A DNA stretch of 42,127 bases from Bacteroidia bacterium (GTDB taxonomy: Bacteria; Bacteroidota; Bacteroidia; NS11-12g; UBA9320). The notes under the pieces were generated by a model. It worked only from the letters and a program-made list of their open reading frames with translations. It had not been told where the DNA came from and searched no databases. A program made the position numbers and the translations under genes. Shown here one piece after another: positions 1-8,228 of this stretch. The stretch covers positions 1-42,127 of the forward strand of contig JAEPQQ010000025.1 of NCBI GenBank assembly GCA_017640445.1, given 5' to 3'. Position 1 is the first letter of the stretch. Each line of letters opens with the position of its first letter.

Positions 1-2
1 CA

Positions 3-260
3 GTTGAAGGAACCAGCTTGATGAAGGTTTACCCGAATCCAAGTAACGGTTTATTCAACATCACACTTGATTTGCCATCAAGCGAAGAGGTAACCGTTGA
101 GGTTATTGACCAAACAGGTCGCAAAGTAGCTAACGTAACTGAGGGACAACTTCAGAAAGGAAGCTTTGTAGTTGACATGTCTGGTGAGGCAGCTGGTATG
201 TACATTGTTCGAATGATTACAAATCACAACGTGTACAACCAAAAGATTAGCATTAAATAG
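3..260 (+). CDS. T9SS-exported protein, C-terminal end only
   Basis: The reading frame is open from the left edge of the window and ends in TAG, so only the last 85 residues of a longer protein are present. They form a complete type A T9SS sorting domain. It begins with the YPNPSNG motif, has the middle motif with DQTGRKV, then GMYIVRM, and ends in a basic KISIK tail. In known Bacteroidota systems this domain directs a periplasmic protein through the T9SS pore, after which it is cleaved and the cargo is attached to the surface or released. What the cargo is cannot be told from here. A strong terminator follows 20 bp after the stop. Confidence 0.85.
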   Translation, partial: VEGTSLMKVYPNPSNGLFNITLDLPSSEEVTVEVIDQTGRKVANVTEGQLQKGSFVVDMSGEAAGMYIVRMITNHNVYNQKISIK

Positions 261-280
261 TTAACTCTTATCCAATAGCA

Positions 281-310
281 AAAGGGGACGTGACAACGTC
301 CCCTTTTTTT
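281..310 (+). terminator. Rho-independent terminator
   Basis: A perfect 11-bp stem (281-291 with 296-306) has a four-base GACA loop and runs into a tract of T. It ends the T9SS gene and insulates the sigma-factor operon that starts about 75 bp further on. Confidence 0.9.
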
Positions 311-336
311 ATTTTTGAAAATAAATCAAAAAAATT

Positions 337-363
337 GCAACCTTTTCTTTTTTACGTGTCTAT
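337..363 (+). promoter_or_regulatory. Possible ECF-type promoter of the sigma operon
   Basis: GCAACC at 337-342 is followed 15 bases later by GTCTAT at 358-363. There is no TAnnTTTG element here, unlike most genes in the window. An AAC-containing -35 with a short GTC-type -10 is typical of promoters read by ECF sigma factors, which often drive their own operon. Autoregulation is an inference. Confidence 0.4.
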
Positions 364-384
364 CCTATTAAATGAGCAGTCATT

Positions 385-924
385 TTGAGCAGCGATGAAG
401 AACTTGTAAAGCTATGCATCGACAAAAACCGCGAAGCTCAGAAGGCTCTCTTTGAGAAGTACGCTTCAAAGATGATGGGCATTTGTTTAAGATACACTTC
501 CAATACTGAGGACGCCAAAGACATCCTTCAGGACGGTTTTGTAAAGGTGTTTACCCAGCTGGAATCGTTTCAGTTCAAAAGCACATTGCAGACCTGGATG
601 TCACGTATCTTTACCAATCTGGCCATTAACCGTGTTACCAGAGGAATGGCGAAATACACACACGTGGATATCGCCGACCAGACACTTACCTACGAGGATA
701 CTTCGGAAGAGATGAGCAAATGGGGTGGAATGACACCCGAGCAGGTGTTGGGACATGTGAGAGAGTTGCCGGAGATCTACCGGTTGGTTTTGAACATGTA
801 TGCGGTTGACGGTTTTTCGCACCAGGAAATAGCAAAAAAGTTAGACATCTCTGTGGGTTCGTCAAAGAGCCGACTGTCAAGAGCACGTGTGCTTTTAAAG
901 GAAAGAATTAAGGCAAACAATTGA
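385..924 (+). CDS. RNA polymerase sigma-70 factor, ECF subfamily
   Basis: A 179-residue ECF sigma factor. Region 2 spans about residues 15-85 (ALFEKYASKMMGICLRY, DAKDILQDGFVKVF) and binds core RNA polymerase and the -10 element. Region 4, about residues 118-172, holds the helix-turn-helix (FSHQEIAKKLDISVGSSKSRL, read as two parts) for the -35. The start is TTG at 385: a stop in the same frame lies at 373-375, and the nearby ATG at 372 is in another frame and stops after eight codons. The stop overlaps the TTG start of the next gene by 4 bp (TTGA), which suggests coupled translation. With its neighbours it probably forms an envelope-responsive regulon; the signal is unknown. Confidence 0.93.
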   Translation: MSSDEELVKLCIDKNREAQKALFEKYASKMMGICLRYTSNTEDAKDILQDGFVKVFTQLESFQFKSTLQTWMSRIFTNLAINRVTRGMAKYTHVDIADQTLTYEDTSEEMSKWGGMTPEQVLGHVRELPEIYRLVLNMYAVDGFSHQEIAKKLDISVGSSKSRLSRARVLLKERIKANN

Positions 925-2327
925 GCAACGAAAGAGACATATTTGATGACCTACTGAAAAGTCAGCTAAATGACTTATCAGGAGACGTGTCGTTGGCCGA
1001 TTGGGACGCTATTGAGGCTAAACTCGACGCTCAGGAACCAAAGCGTAAGATTATGTGGTGGTTCTGGTTAACAGGTGTGCTGGTTCTTGGCGTGATTGCA
1101 AGTCTTTTCCTTATCAAGTCTGCTCCTACCGAGTCGAATGACGGCTTAACTCAAACTCAGGTTACTGAGATTGAGGATCCACAAGAATCTGTGATTAAAA
1201 ATAAAATAATACCTACCGAAGCTCCGCGTAATGCTGAGGCAAACAAATCAAACCAACCTGAAATTAATTCACACGTATCAACAAAATTGCCCCGCAGCAA
1301 CGGGGATAATAACTTACCTACTAAAAACGAAGTAGATAATGAGCCCGGTGTTCAATCCAGTAAGGGCGGAGAGAACCCGGGCTTTACTACTGCGTCTGAC
1401 AGAGGTAATCAAGACATTTCAAATCAAGAACCAAATAATAACCAATCCGGAAAGCAATCTGGTGGTAATGAAACTCCAACGGTACAAAGCATTCCGTTTA
1501 ATCCAGGATGGATTTTAGATACTGGGGAGCCAGCACTGGCGCTCCTGAAGCCGGTGACTGCACCAAATACTGACAACGACCTTAAAGCGGGTAACGTGCC
1601 GGATGGTTCAAAGGTGACCAGATGGGAGATCGGACTTTCGGCTTCACCAAACTGGGCCGCTAAGATCATCTCTCCAAACGGAGGTGATGCCTGGAGAACC
1701 AACGATAAGTACAATGACATTGTTAAAAACATGGAGAATGGCGGCGTTAGTTATCGACTTGAAGCCCGCGTAAATAGATATTTTGGTAAAATTTTCTATT
1801 CAACCGTTGGATTTGGTTACAATCAGATAGAAGAAAACGTTCGATATAATTATATTGTAGATAAGCACGTTACCGAAGTAGAAAGCACTAAAAAGCTGGA
1901 ATATTCTGAACTGCACCCATTATTGAGAGACACGGTGAACTATTCAGGAGCAAACACATATCGATATTTTGAAGTACCGTTACGAGTAGGTATCGTAAAG
2001 CCTGTTTTGAACAACCGTGCAAGATTACGTGTTGAGTCTGGGTTTAAGTACATATACTTGCAAAGCATGGAAGGTCAGCGAACCGATGTAACGTCATTGA
2101 GACTGATGGATTTGAAAGATGCTCAGGATTTGTACAGTAAGAATAACTTAGGTTTTAGTGTAAGCGCTGGATTGTTCTTTAACTTGAGCGATAATCTTGA
2201 CTTGGGTTTCACTCCGTTCTACAGCATGTCGCTAACATCTATTAGAGAGAAAAACGAAGGAATAAAAGACAGACCATATAATACCGGATTGAACATAAAC
2301 CTACACCATAGTCTTTGGAAGAAATGA
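921..2327 (+). CDS. Putative dual-membrane-spanning anti-sigma protein with C-terminal outer-membrane barrel
   Basis: 468 residues in four visible parts. Residues 1-44 are a polar, probably cytoplasmic segment. Residues 45-66 form one strongly hydrophobic helix (IMWWFWLTGVLVLGVIASLF). Residues 67 to about 200 are a low-complexity N, Q, E, P, S-rich linker. About 230 further residues show alternating polar and aromatic or hydrophobic residues and end in HHSLWKK, as in PorT/OmpA-like beta-barrels. The gene starts with TTG, overlapping the ECF sigma stop by 4 bp, where an anti-sigma factor is expected. The layout matches the dual-membrane-spanning anti-sigma (Dma) proteins reported in Bacteroides. 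In that model the cytoplasmic end holds the sigma factor and the barrel sits in the outer membrane. Sigma binding and the barrel are inferred. A plain inner-membrane protein with an unrelated beta domain is the alternative. Confidence 0.7.
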   Translation: MSNERDIFDDLLKSQLNDLSGDVSLADWDAIEAKLDAQEPKRKIMWWFWLTGVLVLGVIASLFLIKSAPTESNDGLTQTQVTEIEDPQESVIKNKIIPTEAPRNAEANKSNQPEINSHVSTKLPRSNGDNNLPTKNEVDNEPGVQSSKGGENPGFTTASDRGNQDISNQEPNNNQSGKQSGGNETPTVQSIPFNPGWILDTGEPALALLKPVTAPNTDNDLKAGNVPDGSKVTRWEIGLSASPNWAAKIISPNGGDAWRTNDKYNDIVKNMENGGVSYRLEARVNRYFGKIFYSTVGFGYNQIEENVRYNYIVDKHVTEVESTKKLEYSELHPLLRDTVNYSGANTYRYFEVPLRVGIVKPVLNNRARLRVESGFKYIYLQSMEGQRTDVTSLRLMDLKDAQDLYSKNNLGFSVSAGLFFNLSDNLDLGFTPFYSMSLTSIREKNEGIKDRPYNTGLNINLHHSLWKK

Positions 2328-4744
2328 AAAGGTTAATACACATAGCGATACTGTTGGTTATGCCGTTGATTGCCTTTGGTCAGGGCTTCTATCGATTGGG
2401 TGATGGATTTGATTTGGGTGCTGTAAAAGCAGCACATGAGTCGAATGGGTCCATCGTATTCGTAGAGGTGTTGGAAAATGAGGATTATGGGTTGAAGACG
2501 TGGGATGGATTTGAATTCATCGATCACGGTGCAATAGACGTTCTACCCAAACACGGGGTAAATGCAGACGGAAACTTTGAAGTACTCGATGCTATTGTGT
2601 TTGAAGGCGATGTTTACGTTCTGGGTCAGTACGACGATTCGTATACCGGTTCTACTCCTATAGCAATTGCAAAGTACGATGGTAACTCGTGGTCAAATGT
2701 GGCTGATCAAAATGTTCAGGGTGCTTATAGACTAACCAAGTTTGTTGAGTTTAACAACAAACTTCACCTGATTGGTATCTTCAGAAATTCAGGCCTTTTG
2801 AGTTACGAAGGTGGCTCGATGTGGGTTCCCTTTGGCAATGTCCTAGGCTCTGATAAAAGAAACGACTTTGTTCACGATGTAAACGTATTTGAGGGTCGGA
2901 TGTATGCAACCGGAGAGTTCACACAACAGTTCTCTAACTTGCGGTTCAATCTGGGTGTTTTTGCCAACGGACTGTGGGAACCTGTAAGTACACCACCGTT
3001 TCTACACTTGAGTAAAGATATAGAGGTTGTTGGAGAGAAACTCTATGTTTCGGGTGAGGCTAATCACTTGTCGGATTACCTTAAGACATTCGACGGACTG
3101 GGTTGGGATGATGTTTCAAAAGGACTTGAAGACATAGAGGTATTTGCCTTCTGGGATTTAGCAGGTCATAAAGATTTGTTATGTCTGTCTGGAATTTTTG
3201 AAGAGCGATCTACTGGAAAAAGATTTAACTTCTTACTACGCGATAAAAATGGTTGGAAGTTTGGTGAGAGTACCTTCATACTGGATAAGGAAATTTACCT
3301 CCTTACGAGAGGAACCGAAATTTACGCATATGGGGATTTCCACTATGGCAGTGGGGCCAATGTTGGCGAGTTAACGAATAACTTCGCTATGCTATCCGGT
3401 AAGCTGTTCCTCGACAAGAATGACAACTGTATTCAAGAGGAGACTGAAGAAGGACTTGGACTTGCACGAATTGTGCTATCGCCTGGTGATATGGAGTTTA
3501 TAACGAATCGTGATGGCTCGTTTGACATCCCAATCTCACAACCAGGAAATTATTCAGTATCGTACGTGCCACAGAATCGACATACGTTTGGTTGTGGAAA
3601 GACTTCGGTAGTGACGGTTACGGATATGAAGAGCTATCGCCTTCCGGAGCTTACGGCCGTTGAGAGACCCAATATAGTAGATCTTGAATTAGGTTCAACC
3701 ATGAAGAATGGATGGAAGTTGGTTCGCGGCGAGTACAATGAAATCCGGTTAACAGCAGCTAATCGAGGTACGACTACTATAGAAGGAGCTAGCCTCACCA
3801 TGAAGATGGGTGATTGGTGGGAAGATGTTTCCATTGTACCGAGCCCAACGTCTACTGACGGAGATATGCTGATTTGGAAGATATCGGATTTAGAACAGGA
3901 CGAGGCTTACGAAATCATAATATCGGGTACCGCTAAATCAGAGATAGGTCTGTACAACGACTTCTGTTATACGGGAGAAGTCGATCTGCCTCAGGTAGAT
4001 ATTGACAAGAACGACAATCGAAAAACGGCGACCTTCGAAACCGTGGATGAACTTGGTCCGATTTCAAAGGATTGCAGCCTGGGAGAATGGTATGACCCAA
4101 CGGTTTCCAGTATTCAGTACACCATTCGTTTTAAGAACGAAACGGACAAAGTTGTGAATAACGTGTACGTTGAAGATACGTTCGACAAGGATCTAATCTC
4201 ACCAAGGAGTATAGATCGTTCTCAACTAGGGTCAAGTCTTATATTTAAGTCTAAGAACTTAAACATGGGAGATGGTAATTGGAGATTCTTGGTGACATGG
4301 AGATCATCAAATGCCGGCATCCAGCCACAAGGTGCTACAGAAGGCGCCGATGTGGGAACCATTCAAATTGAGTTCCTGGAATTACACGACCATACGAAAA
4401 ATGAAGGAACCGAGCTGTGTAACTATGCCAAGGTGAAATTGAGTAATCAGGAACCGATTAAGACCAATACAATTTGTTCTAAATCCATGAATGTGGGGCT
4501 CGATCCAATCGAAACTCCTTCGATGGTTCAGCTGTATCCGAATCCGGCTCAGGACATGGTGACACTTGAAAACAACTCGTTTGAAGTGCGTACCATCGAG
4601 ATTTATGATCAACTAGCGCGAGTGGTAAGAACTGTGGAGGTCAATGCTTTGTCTGAAACGGACATTGATTTGGCCAACCTTACCAAAGGCGTATACTTCG
4701 TAAAGGTTGTAGGGTTCGAAACCAAAAAACTGATCGTTCAGTAA
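2324..4744 (+). CDS. Large T9SS-exported protein with propeller-like and adhesin-like domains
   Basis: 806 residues. I place the start at ATG 2324, which overlaps the previous stop as ATGA and leads straight into a signal peptide (MKRLIHIAILLVMPLIAFGQ). Residues about 30-350 contain repeated blocks with W/F and G spacing (for example SWSNVADQ, MWVPFGN, LWEPVST) that resemble a kelch or delta-60 type propeller. About residue 357 begins an SdrD-B-like domain (GKLFLDKNDNCIQEE), then DUF11-like beta-sandwich segments. A type A T9SS sorting domain starts near residue 734 (YPNPAQD to KKLIVQ). It is therefore exported to the cell surface. As third gene of the sigma operon it may be an output of, or a ligand for, that system. 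No enzymatic motif is visible. Confidence 0.85.
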   Translation: MKRLIHIAILLVMPLIAFGQGFYRLGDGFDLGAVKAAHESNGSIVFVEVLENEDYGLKTWDGFEFIDHGAIDVLPKHGVNADGNFEVLDAIVFEGDVYVLGQYDDSYTGSTPIAIAKYDGNSWSNVADQNVQGAYRLTKFVEFNNKLHLIGIFRNSGLLSYEGGSMWVPFGNVLGSDKRNDFVHDVNVFEGRMYATGEFTQQFSNLRFNLGVFANGLWEPVSTPPFLHLSKDIEVVGEKLYVSGEANHLSDYLKTFDGLGWDDVSKGLEDIEVFAFWDLAGHKDLLCLSGIFEERSTGKRFNFLLRDKNGWKFGESTFILDKEIYLLTRGTEIYAYGDFHYGSGANVGELTNNFAMLSGKLFLDKNDNCIQEETEEGLGLARIVLSPGDMEFITNRDGSFDIPISQPGNYSVSYVPQNRHTFGCGKTSVVTVTDMKSYRLPELTAVERPNIVDLELGSTMKNGWKLVRGEYNEIRLTAANRGTTTIEGASLTMKMGDWWEDVSIVPSPTSTDGDMLIWKISDLEQDEAYEIIISGTAKSEIGLYNDFCYTGEVDLPQVDIDKNDNRKTATFETVDELGPISKDCSLGEWYDPTVSSIQYTIRFKNETDKVVNNVYVEDTFDKDLISPRSIDRSQLGSSLIFKSKNLNMGDGNWRFLVTWRSSNAGIQPQGATEGADVGTIQIEFLELHDHTKNEGTELCNYAKVKLSNQEPIKTNTICSKSMNVGLDPIETPSMVQLYPNPAQDMVTLENNSFEVRTIEIYDQLARVVRTVEVNALSETDIDLANLTKGVYFVKVVGFETKKLIVQ

Positions 4745-4745
4745 C

Positions 4746-5426
4746 CTACTCGGAATACGCAAGCGTAACCACACTTAATTTTCTAATGTTTACTTTCTTT
4801 AGCGCATGAATGCATGCCTCAATGGTTGCACCGGTTGTAAATACATCGTCAACCAAAACAATATGAGTATCGGTTAACGGGCGGAGTGTGGAAAGCATAA
4901 ATATACCATCCACGTTTTCCCATCGTTCGTAGCGACTGCGTCGTGTTTGTGAAGGGTTGGCAATAGAGCGCCTTAGAAGCTCTGTATCGTAATTGACGTC
5001 TAATACCTCAGAAATTCCGCGAACTATGCTCTCCGATTGATTAAAACCCCTTAGGAGCTGTTTTGAGGGATGAAGTGGCACTGGTACAAGTAGGTTAGCA
5101 TCCTGTAAGACAGCCGTTGAACGGAGATGGTGGGCAAACCGCCGACCGAGTTCCACACCTAACTCCTGGTCGCCCTGATACTTGAGAAGGTGAAGCAACT
5201 GTTGTACCCTGTTTTTCTTTCGAAAGAACAAAAACGCAGAGGCATGGCACAACCTAACCCTGCCGTTAAGTGATGTATATAAGGGGTTGTCGTGGAAGTC
5301 CCAAAACCAGGTTTTGGGAAGGAGGTAGTCGCATTGCAGGCAAACTTTCTGTTCGGTTTTTGCCAGATCTCCGGCACACAAGACACACAGATCGGGAAAG
5401 ATTAAATTAATCAGGTCTTTTATCAT
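4746..5426 (-). CDS. comF: ComF-family phosphoribosyltransferase-like protein
   Basis: 226 residues. Two CxxC pairs (C14/C17 and C29/C32) form the N-terminal zinc site usual in ComF. The C-terminal half is a type I phosphoribosyltransferase fold with the PRPP-binding motif VLVDDVFTTGAT at about residues 193-204, and the family block PVPLHPSKQLLRGFNQS is present. ComF proteins support natural DNA uptake in some bacteria; the substrate of the transferase fold is unknown. The stop codon lies one base from the stop of the convergent T9SS gene, and the start faces thiL. Confidence 0.9.
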   Translation of the reverse strand: MIKDLINLIFPDLCVLCAGDLAKTEQKVCLQCDYLLPKTWFWDFHDNPLYTSLNGRVRLCHASAFLFFRKKNRVQQLLHLLKYQGDQELGVELGRRFAHHLRSTAVLQDANLLVPVPLHPSKQLLRGFNQSESIVRGISEVLDVNYDTELLRRSIANPSQTRRSRYERWENVDGIFMLSTLRPLTDTHIVLVDDVFTTGATIEACIHALKKVNIRKLSVVTLAYSE

Positions 5427-5438
5427 GGTTCGAATTAG

Positions 5439-5469
5439 TTGGTGGTACTCCCCATTTTTCAGAACTTTG
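5439..5469 (+). promoter_or_regulatory. Candidate promoter of thiL
   Basis: TTG at 5439-5441, a 20-base spacer, then GAACTTTG at 5462-5469. This fits the Bacteroidota housekeeping pattern (TTTG at -33, TAnnTTTG at -7) except for the TA. The thiL ATG is 20 bases downstream, after GAGGAGG. Confidence 0.35.
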
Positions 5470-5488
5470 CAGGTCTAAAACGAGGAGG

Positions 5489-6532
5489 ATGTTCGAAAAT
5501 AAAGAAACCACATCGATCGATCAACTGGGAGAGTTTGGTCTCATTAAACACCTGATTTCAGCTATAAAGTTGGAAACCGATCGCACTATAATTGGTGCAG
5601 GCGACGATGCCGCCGTACTGGATCCAAAGGGTCAGAAACTGGTGGTTTCAACAGACATGCTGGTTGAGAACGTCCACTTCGATATGATGTACACACCTCT
5701 CAGGCATTTGGGATACAAGGCGGCCGTGGTTAACTTTTCCGACATCGTAGCTATGAATGCGGTCCCGAGCCAGCTTACCATATCCATTGCGTTCAGTAGT
5801 AAATATACGTTGGAAGCCATAGAGGAACTGTATGCTGGCGTTCTCCTGGCTTGCAAACAATACAAGGTAGACCTCGTAGGTGGTGATACGTCTACCTCTC
5901 CAAGGGGTTTGGTAATAAGTGGTACGGCCATTGGCTACAGCGGTGAAACCGATGTGGTGAAGCGAAGCGGAGCCAAACCGGGCGATTTACTGTGTGTTAC
6001 AGGTGATATTGGCGGGGCCTACATGGGGCTGCAGTTATTGGAACGGGAAAAACGTGTTTTCCTCGAACACAGCGATATGAAGCCTGATTTGAAGGATCAC
6101 GACTACATCGTAGGAAGGCAGTTGAAGCCCGAGGCACGAGTGGATGTAATGACCAACCTCGCAAAAAACGGTATTGTTCCAACTTCCATGATGGATATTT
6201 CCGACGGCCTGTCTTCCGAGATATTCCACTTGAGTGAAGCAAGTAAGGTTGACTTTAGCATTTTTGAGGAGAAACTTCCTATTGATCAGGATACGTTTAA
6301 CATGGCAGTAGAGTTTGGTATTGACGCAACAACCGCTGCATTGAATGGAGGTGAGGACTATGAACTGCTGTTTACAATTTCTCAGGATGACTACGAAAAG
6401 ATCAAAAACGATCCGGACATAACCGTAATTGGGCATGCCAAGGAGGCTGGAATGAAGAACCAGCTCATTTCCAAGCAGGGTAATGCATACGAACTACAGG
6501 CGCAGGGCTGGCAACATGGAAATAGCGAATAG
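5489..6532 (+). CDS. thiL: Thiamine-phosphate kinase
   Basis: 347 residues, the usual length of ThiL. The enzyme phosphorylates thiamine monophosphate with ATP to thiamine diphosphate, the cofactor used by MenD and by 2-oxoglutarate dehydrogenase, parts of which are encoded nearby. Family motifs are clear: GAGDDAAVL (residues 36-44), the VGGDTSTSP block, SDGLSSE, and NGGEDYELLF near residue 290. The ATG is preceded by GAGGAGG, an unusually good Shine-Dalgarno sequence for this window. It is probably transcribed alone. Confidence 0.96.
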   Translation: MFENKETTSIDQLGEFGLIKHLISAIKLETDRTIIGAGDDAAVLDPKGQKLVVSTDMLVENVHFDMMYTPLRHLGYKAAVVNFSDIVAMNAVPSQLTISIAFSSKYTLEAIEELYAGVLLACKQYKVDLVGGDTSTSPRGLVISGTAIGYSGETDVVKRSGAKPGDLLCVTGDIGGAYMGLQLLEREKRVFLEHSDMKPDLKDHDYIVGRQLKPEARVDVMTNLAKNGIVPTSMMDISDGLSSEIFHLSEASKVDFSIFEEKLPIDQDTFNMAVEFGIDATTAALNGGEDYELLFTISQDDYEKIKNDPDITVIGHAKEAGMKNQLISKQGNAYELQAQGWQHGNSE

Positions 6533-6534
6533 TT

Positions 6535-6549
6535 ATGTTAATTTAACAT
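6535..6549 (+). promoter_or_regulatory. Palindromic LysR-type operator candidate upstream of oxyR
   Basis: ATGTTAA-T-TTAACAT is a perfect 15-base palindrome that contains the T-N11-A signature of LysR-family binding sites. It lies three bases after the thiL stop and nine bases before the proposed -33 element of the LysR-type gene. It has no GC-rich stem or T run, so it is unlikely to be a terminator. Autoregulation is inferred. Confidence 0.45.
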
Positions 6550-6557
6550 GCTATCGA

Positions 6558-6588
6558 TTGTTTTTATGATTCGCTTTGAGTTACTTTG
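6558..6588 (+). promoter_or_regulatory. Candidate promoter of the oxyR-like gene
   Basis: TTG at 6558-6560, a 20-base spacer, then TTACTTTG at 6581-6588, one base off TAnnTTTG. The chosen ATG is 19 bases beyond, giving a leader of about 12 bases. Confidence 0.4.
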
Positions 6589-6606
6589 TATCTCAATACG
6601 GCTCTT

Positions 6607-7563
6607 ATGACAAGATTAGCAAATATTTCCCTGGTTCAACTACAGTATTTGGTTGCTTTGGATGAACATCGGCACTTTATCAAGGCTGCGCAGTCCTGTT
6701 TTGTGACACAGCCAACACTCAGCATGCAAATCAAGAAATTGGAAGAAGAACTGGGAGTGAAATTGTTCGATCGGGGTAAGCAACCCATCATTCCTACTGA
6801 TGTGGGAATTTTGATTGTTGAACAAGCCAAACAGGTGTTGAACGAGACCCGAAAGATCGAAAACATCCTTCTTGAGTATAAAGGGGAGGTAGCCGGAGAT
6901 CTCAACGTTGGCATCATTCCTACCATATCGCCATATCTTATGCCGCATCTCATTCGTAATATCTCCAGGAGATATCCCGATGTACGTTTAAACGTTAGAG
7001 AGTTGATGACCGAGGAGATCATATCTCTTTTGCAAAAGGACCACCTGGACGTTGGAATTCTGGCAACGCCACTTGATATGGATGGCATGATTGAACGGCC
7101 AATTTTCTATGAAAAATTTTGTCTTTACCTGAATCCAAATCACCCTGCATACGATCAGGATGAGTTGGACACTACCCAATTGCTGGAGGACAAACTGTGG
7201 CTGCTCTCTGAGGGTAATTGCTTTCGCGATCAGGCGGTGAACTTGTGTGCACTGAAACACAATCCTGCCAGGGACAATGCCTTTAACTACGAAAGCGGTT
7301 CGATAGAAACCCTGATTCGTATAGTAAACCTCGAGGGAGGAGCAACGGTAATACCGGAGTGGGCAACTCTTGATCTCAAACCAGAGGACAAGAAGAATAT
7401 CCGCAGTGTACATGGTGGAGAGTCGGTTAGAGAAGTGAGCCTTATTTACACGAGAAACTTTGCCAAGGCCAAGCTCACAGAGGCATTTTACAATACCTTA
7501 TTGGCCAGCGTACCAAGCCAGTTAAAGGAGAACTCACAAGAAAATATCATGGCCCTTGTGTAA
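6607..7563 (+). CDS. oxyR: LysR-family peroxide sensor, OxyR type
   Basis: 318 residues from ATG 6607. The frame can be extended to TTG 6586, but that codon lies in the proposed -7 element. A winged helix-turn-helix is at about residues 12-70 (FIKAAQSCFVTQPTLSMQIK), followed by a periplasmic-binding-protein-like sensor domain. The block GNCFRDQAVNLC places cysteines at 205 and 214. That is the same nine-residue spacing and surrounding RDQA as the redox pair C199/C208 of E. coli OxyR, so direct peroxide sensing by a disulfide is well supported. Target genes are not evident in the window. A palindrome upstream may be its own operator. Confidence 0.92.
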   Translation: MTRLANISLVQLQYLVALDEHRHFIKAAQSCFVTQPTLSMQIKKLEEELGVKLFDRGKQPIIPTDVGILIVEQAKQVLNETRKIENILLEYKGEVAGDLNVGIIPTISPYLMPHLIRNISRRYPDVRLNVRELMTEEIISLLQKDHLDVGILATPLDMDGMIERPIFYEKFCLYLNPNHPAYDQDELDTTQLLEDKLWLLSEGNCFRDQAVNLCALKHNPARDNAFNYESGSIETLIRIVNLEGGATVIPEWATLDLKPEDKKNIRSVHGGESVREVSLIYTRNFAKAKLTEAFYNTLLASVPSQLKENSQENIMALV

Positions 7564-7657
7564 TTTTGTGGTCGGAATACTGCATTTTTGTAAGGAACAG
7601 GGCTACTGCGTGTACAAAAAACGATTCCTTTGTAGTTAATAAGTTTAAAGCGATTCG

Positions 7658-8212
7658 ATGAAAAAATTAGTGTTCATATCCTCGTTGTTACTCTTTGTGG
7701 CATTTGGTTGTGCCGATTTTGATCGAAGAACTCAGTTCAACGCAACGTATACGAATCGGGTTGTTCTAGACTCGGCAAACACAGTTCCTTCTACTCAACA
7801 TGAAGTGATTTCAGACACCTTACCCGTTGACTTTCTCGGATTGGTAAGAGATCACAGTTCGAACGAAAATGGAATTGAAAGTGTAAGCCTCGTAGCGGTA
7901 AGCGTGGAGATTGATAAAAAGAAATCACCTAAAGCCGGTACGTTCGACTTTCTTCGTAACATGGAAATTTTCTTACGGGGTAAGGATACCGAAGAGTTTC
8001 TGATCGGCAAAGCCGATAGCGTACCGAATGGTGGGGTGCGGTACTTTGAAGTAAAGGTTCTTCAAGAAGAAAAAGATTTTACGGACTTTGTTAAGTCAGA
8101 AGAGTTCATTTGCAGAATGAAGTACACAACCGATAAACGAGTACAAGACTCTGCGATTGTCATTAAAATCACTCCTACGTATCTCGTAGATACCAAGAAG
8201 TTTGGGGTTTAA
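7658..8212 (+). CDS. Predicted lipoprotein of unknown function
   Basis: 184 residues. The signal peptide MKKLVFISSLLLFVAFGC ends in a lipobox (AFGC) with Asp two residues after the cysteine, so an envelope lipoprotein is likely. The rest is polar and beta-rich with no motif I recognise. It stands alone: 94 bp after the oxyR-like gene and convergent with odhB, 16 bp between stops. TTCCTTTG at about 7623-7630 could be a weak -7 element. Confidence 0.75.
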   Translation: MKKLVFISSLLLFVAFGCADFDRRTQFNATYTNRVVLDSANTVPSTQHEVISDTLPVDFLGLVRDHSSNENGIESVSLVAVSVEIDKKKSPKAGTFDFLRNMEIFLRGKDTEEFLIGKADSVPNGGVRYFEVKVLQEEKDFTDFVKSEEFICRMKYTTDKRVQDSAIVIKITPTYLVDTKKFGV

Positions 8213-8228
8213 TAAGCCTTCATTACTT

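Noticed and set aside
372..398. ATG just before the sigma factor as its start
   Set aside because: It is in a different frame and stops after eight codons; the sigma frame needs TTG 385.
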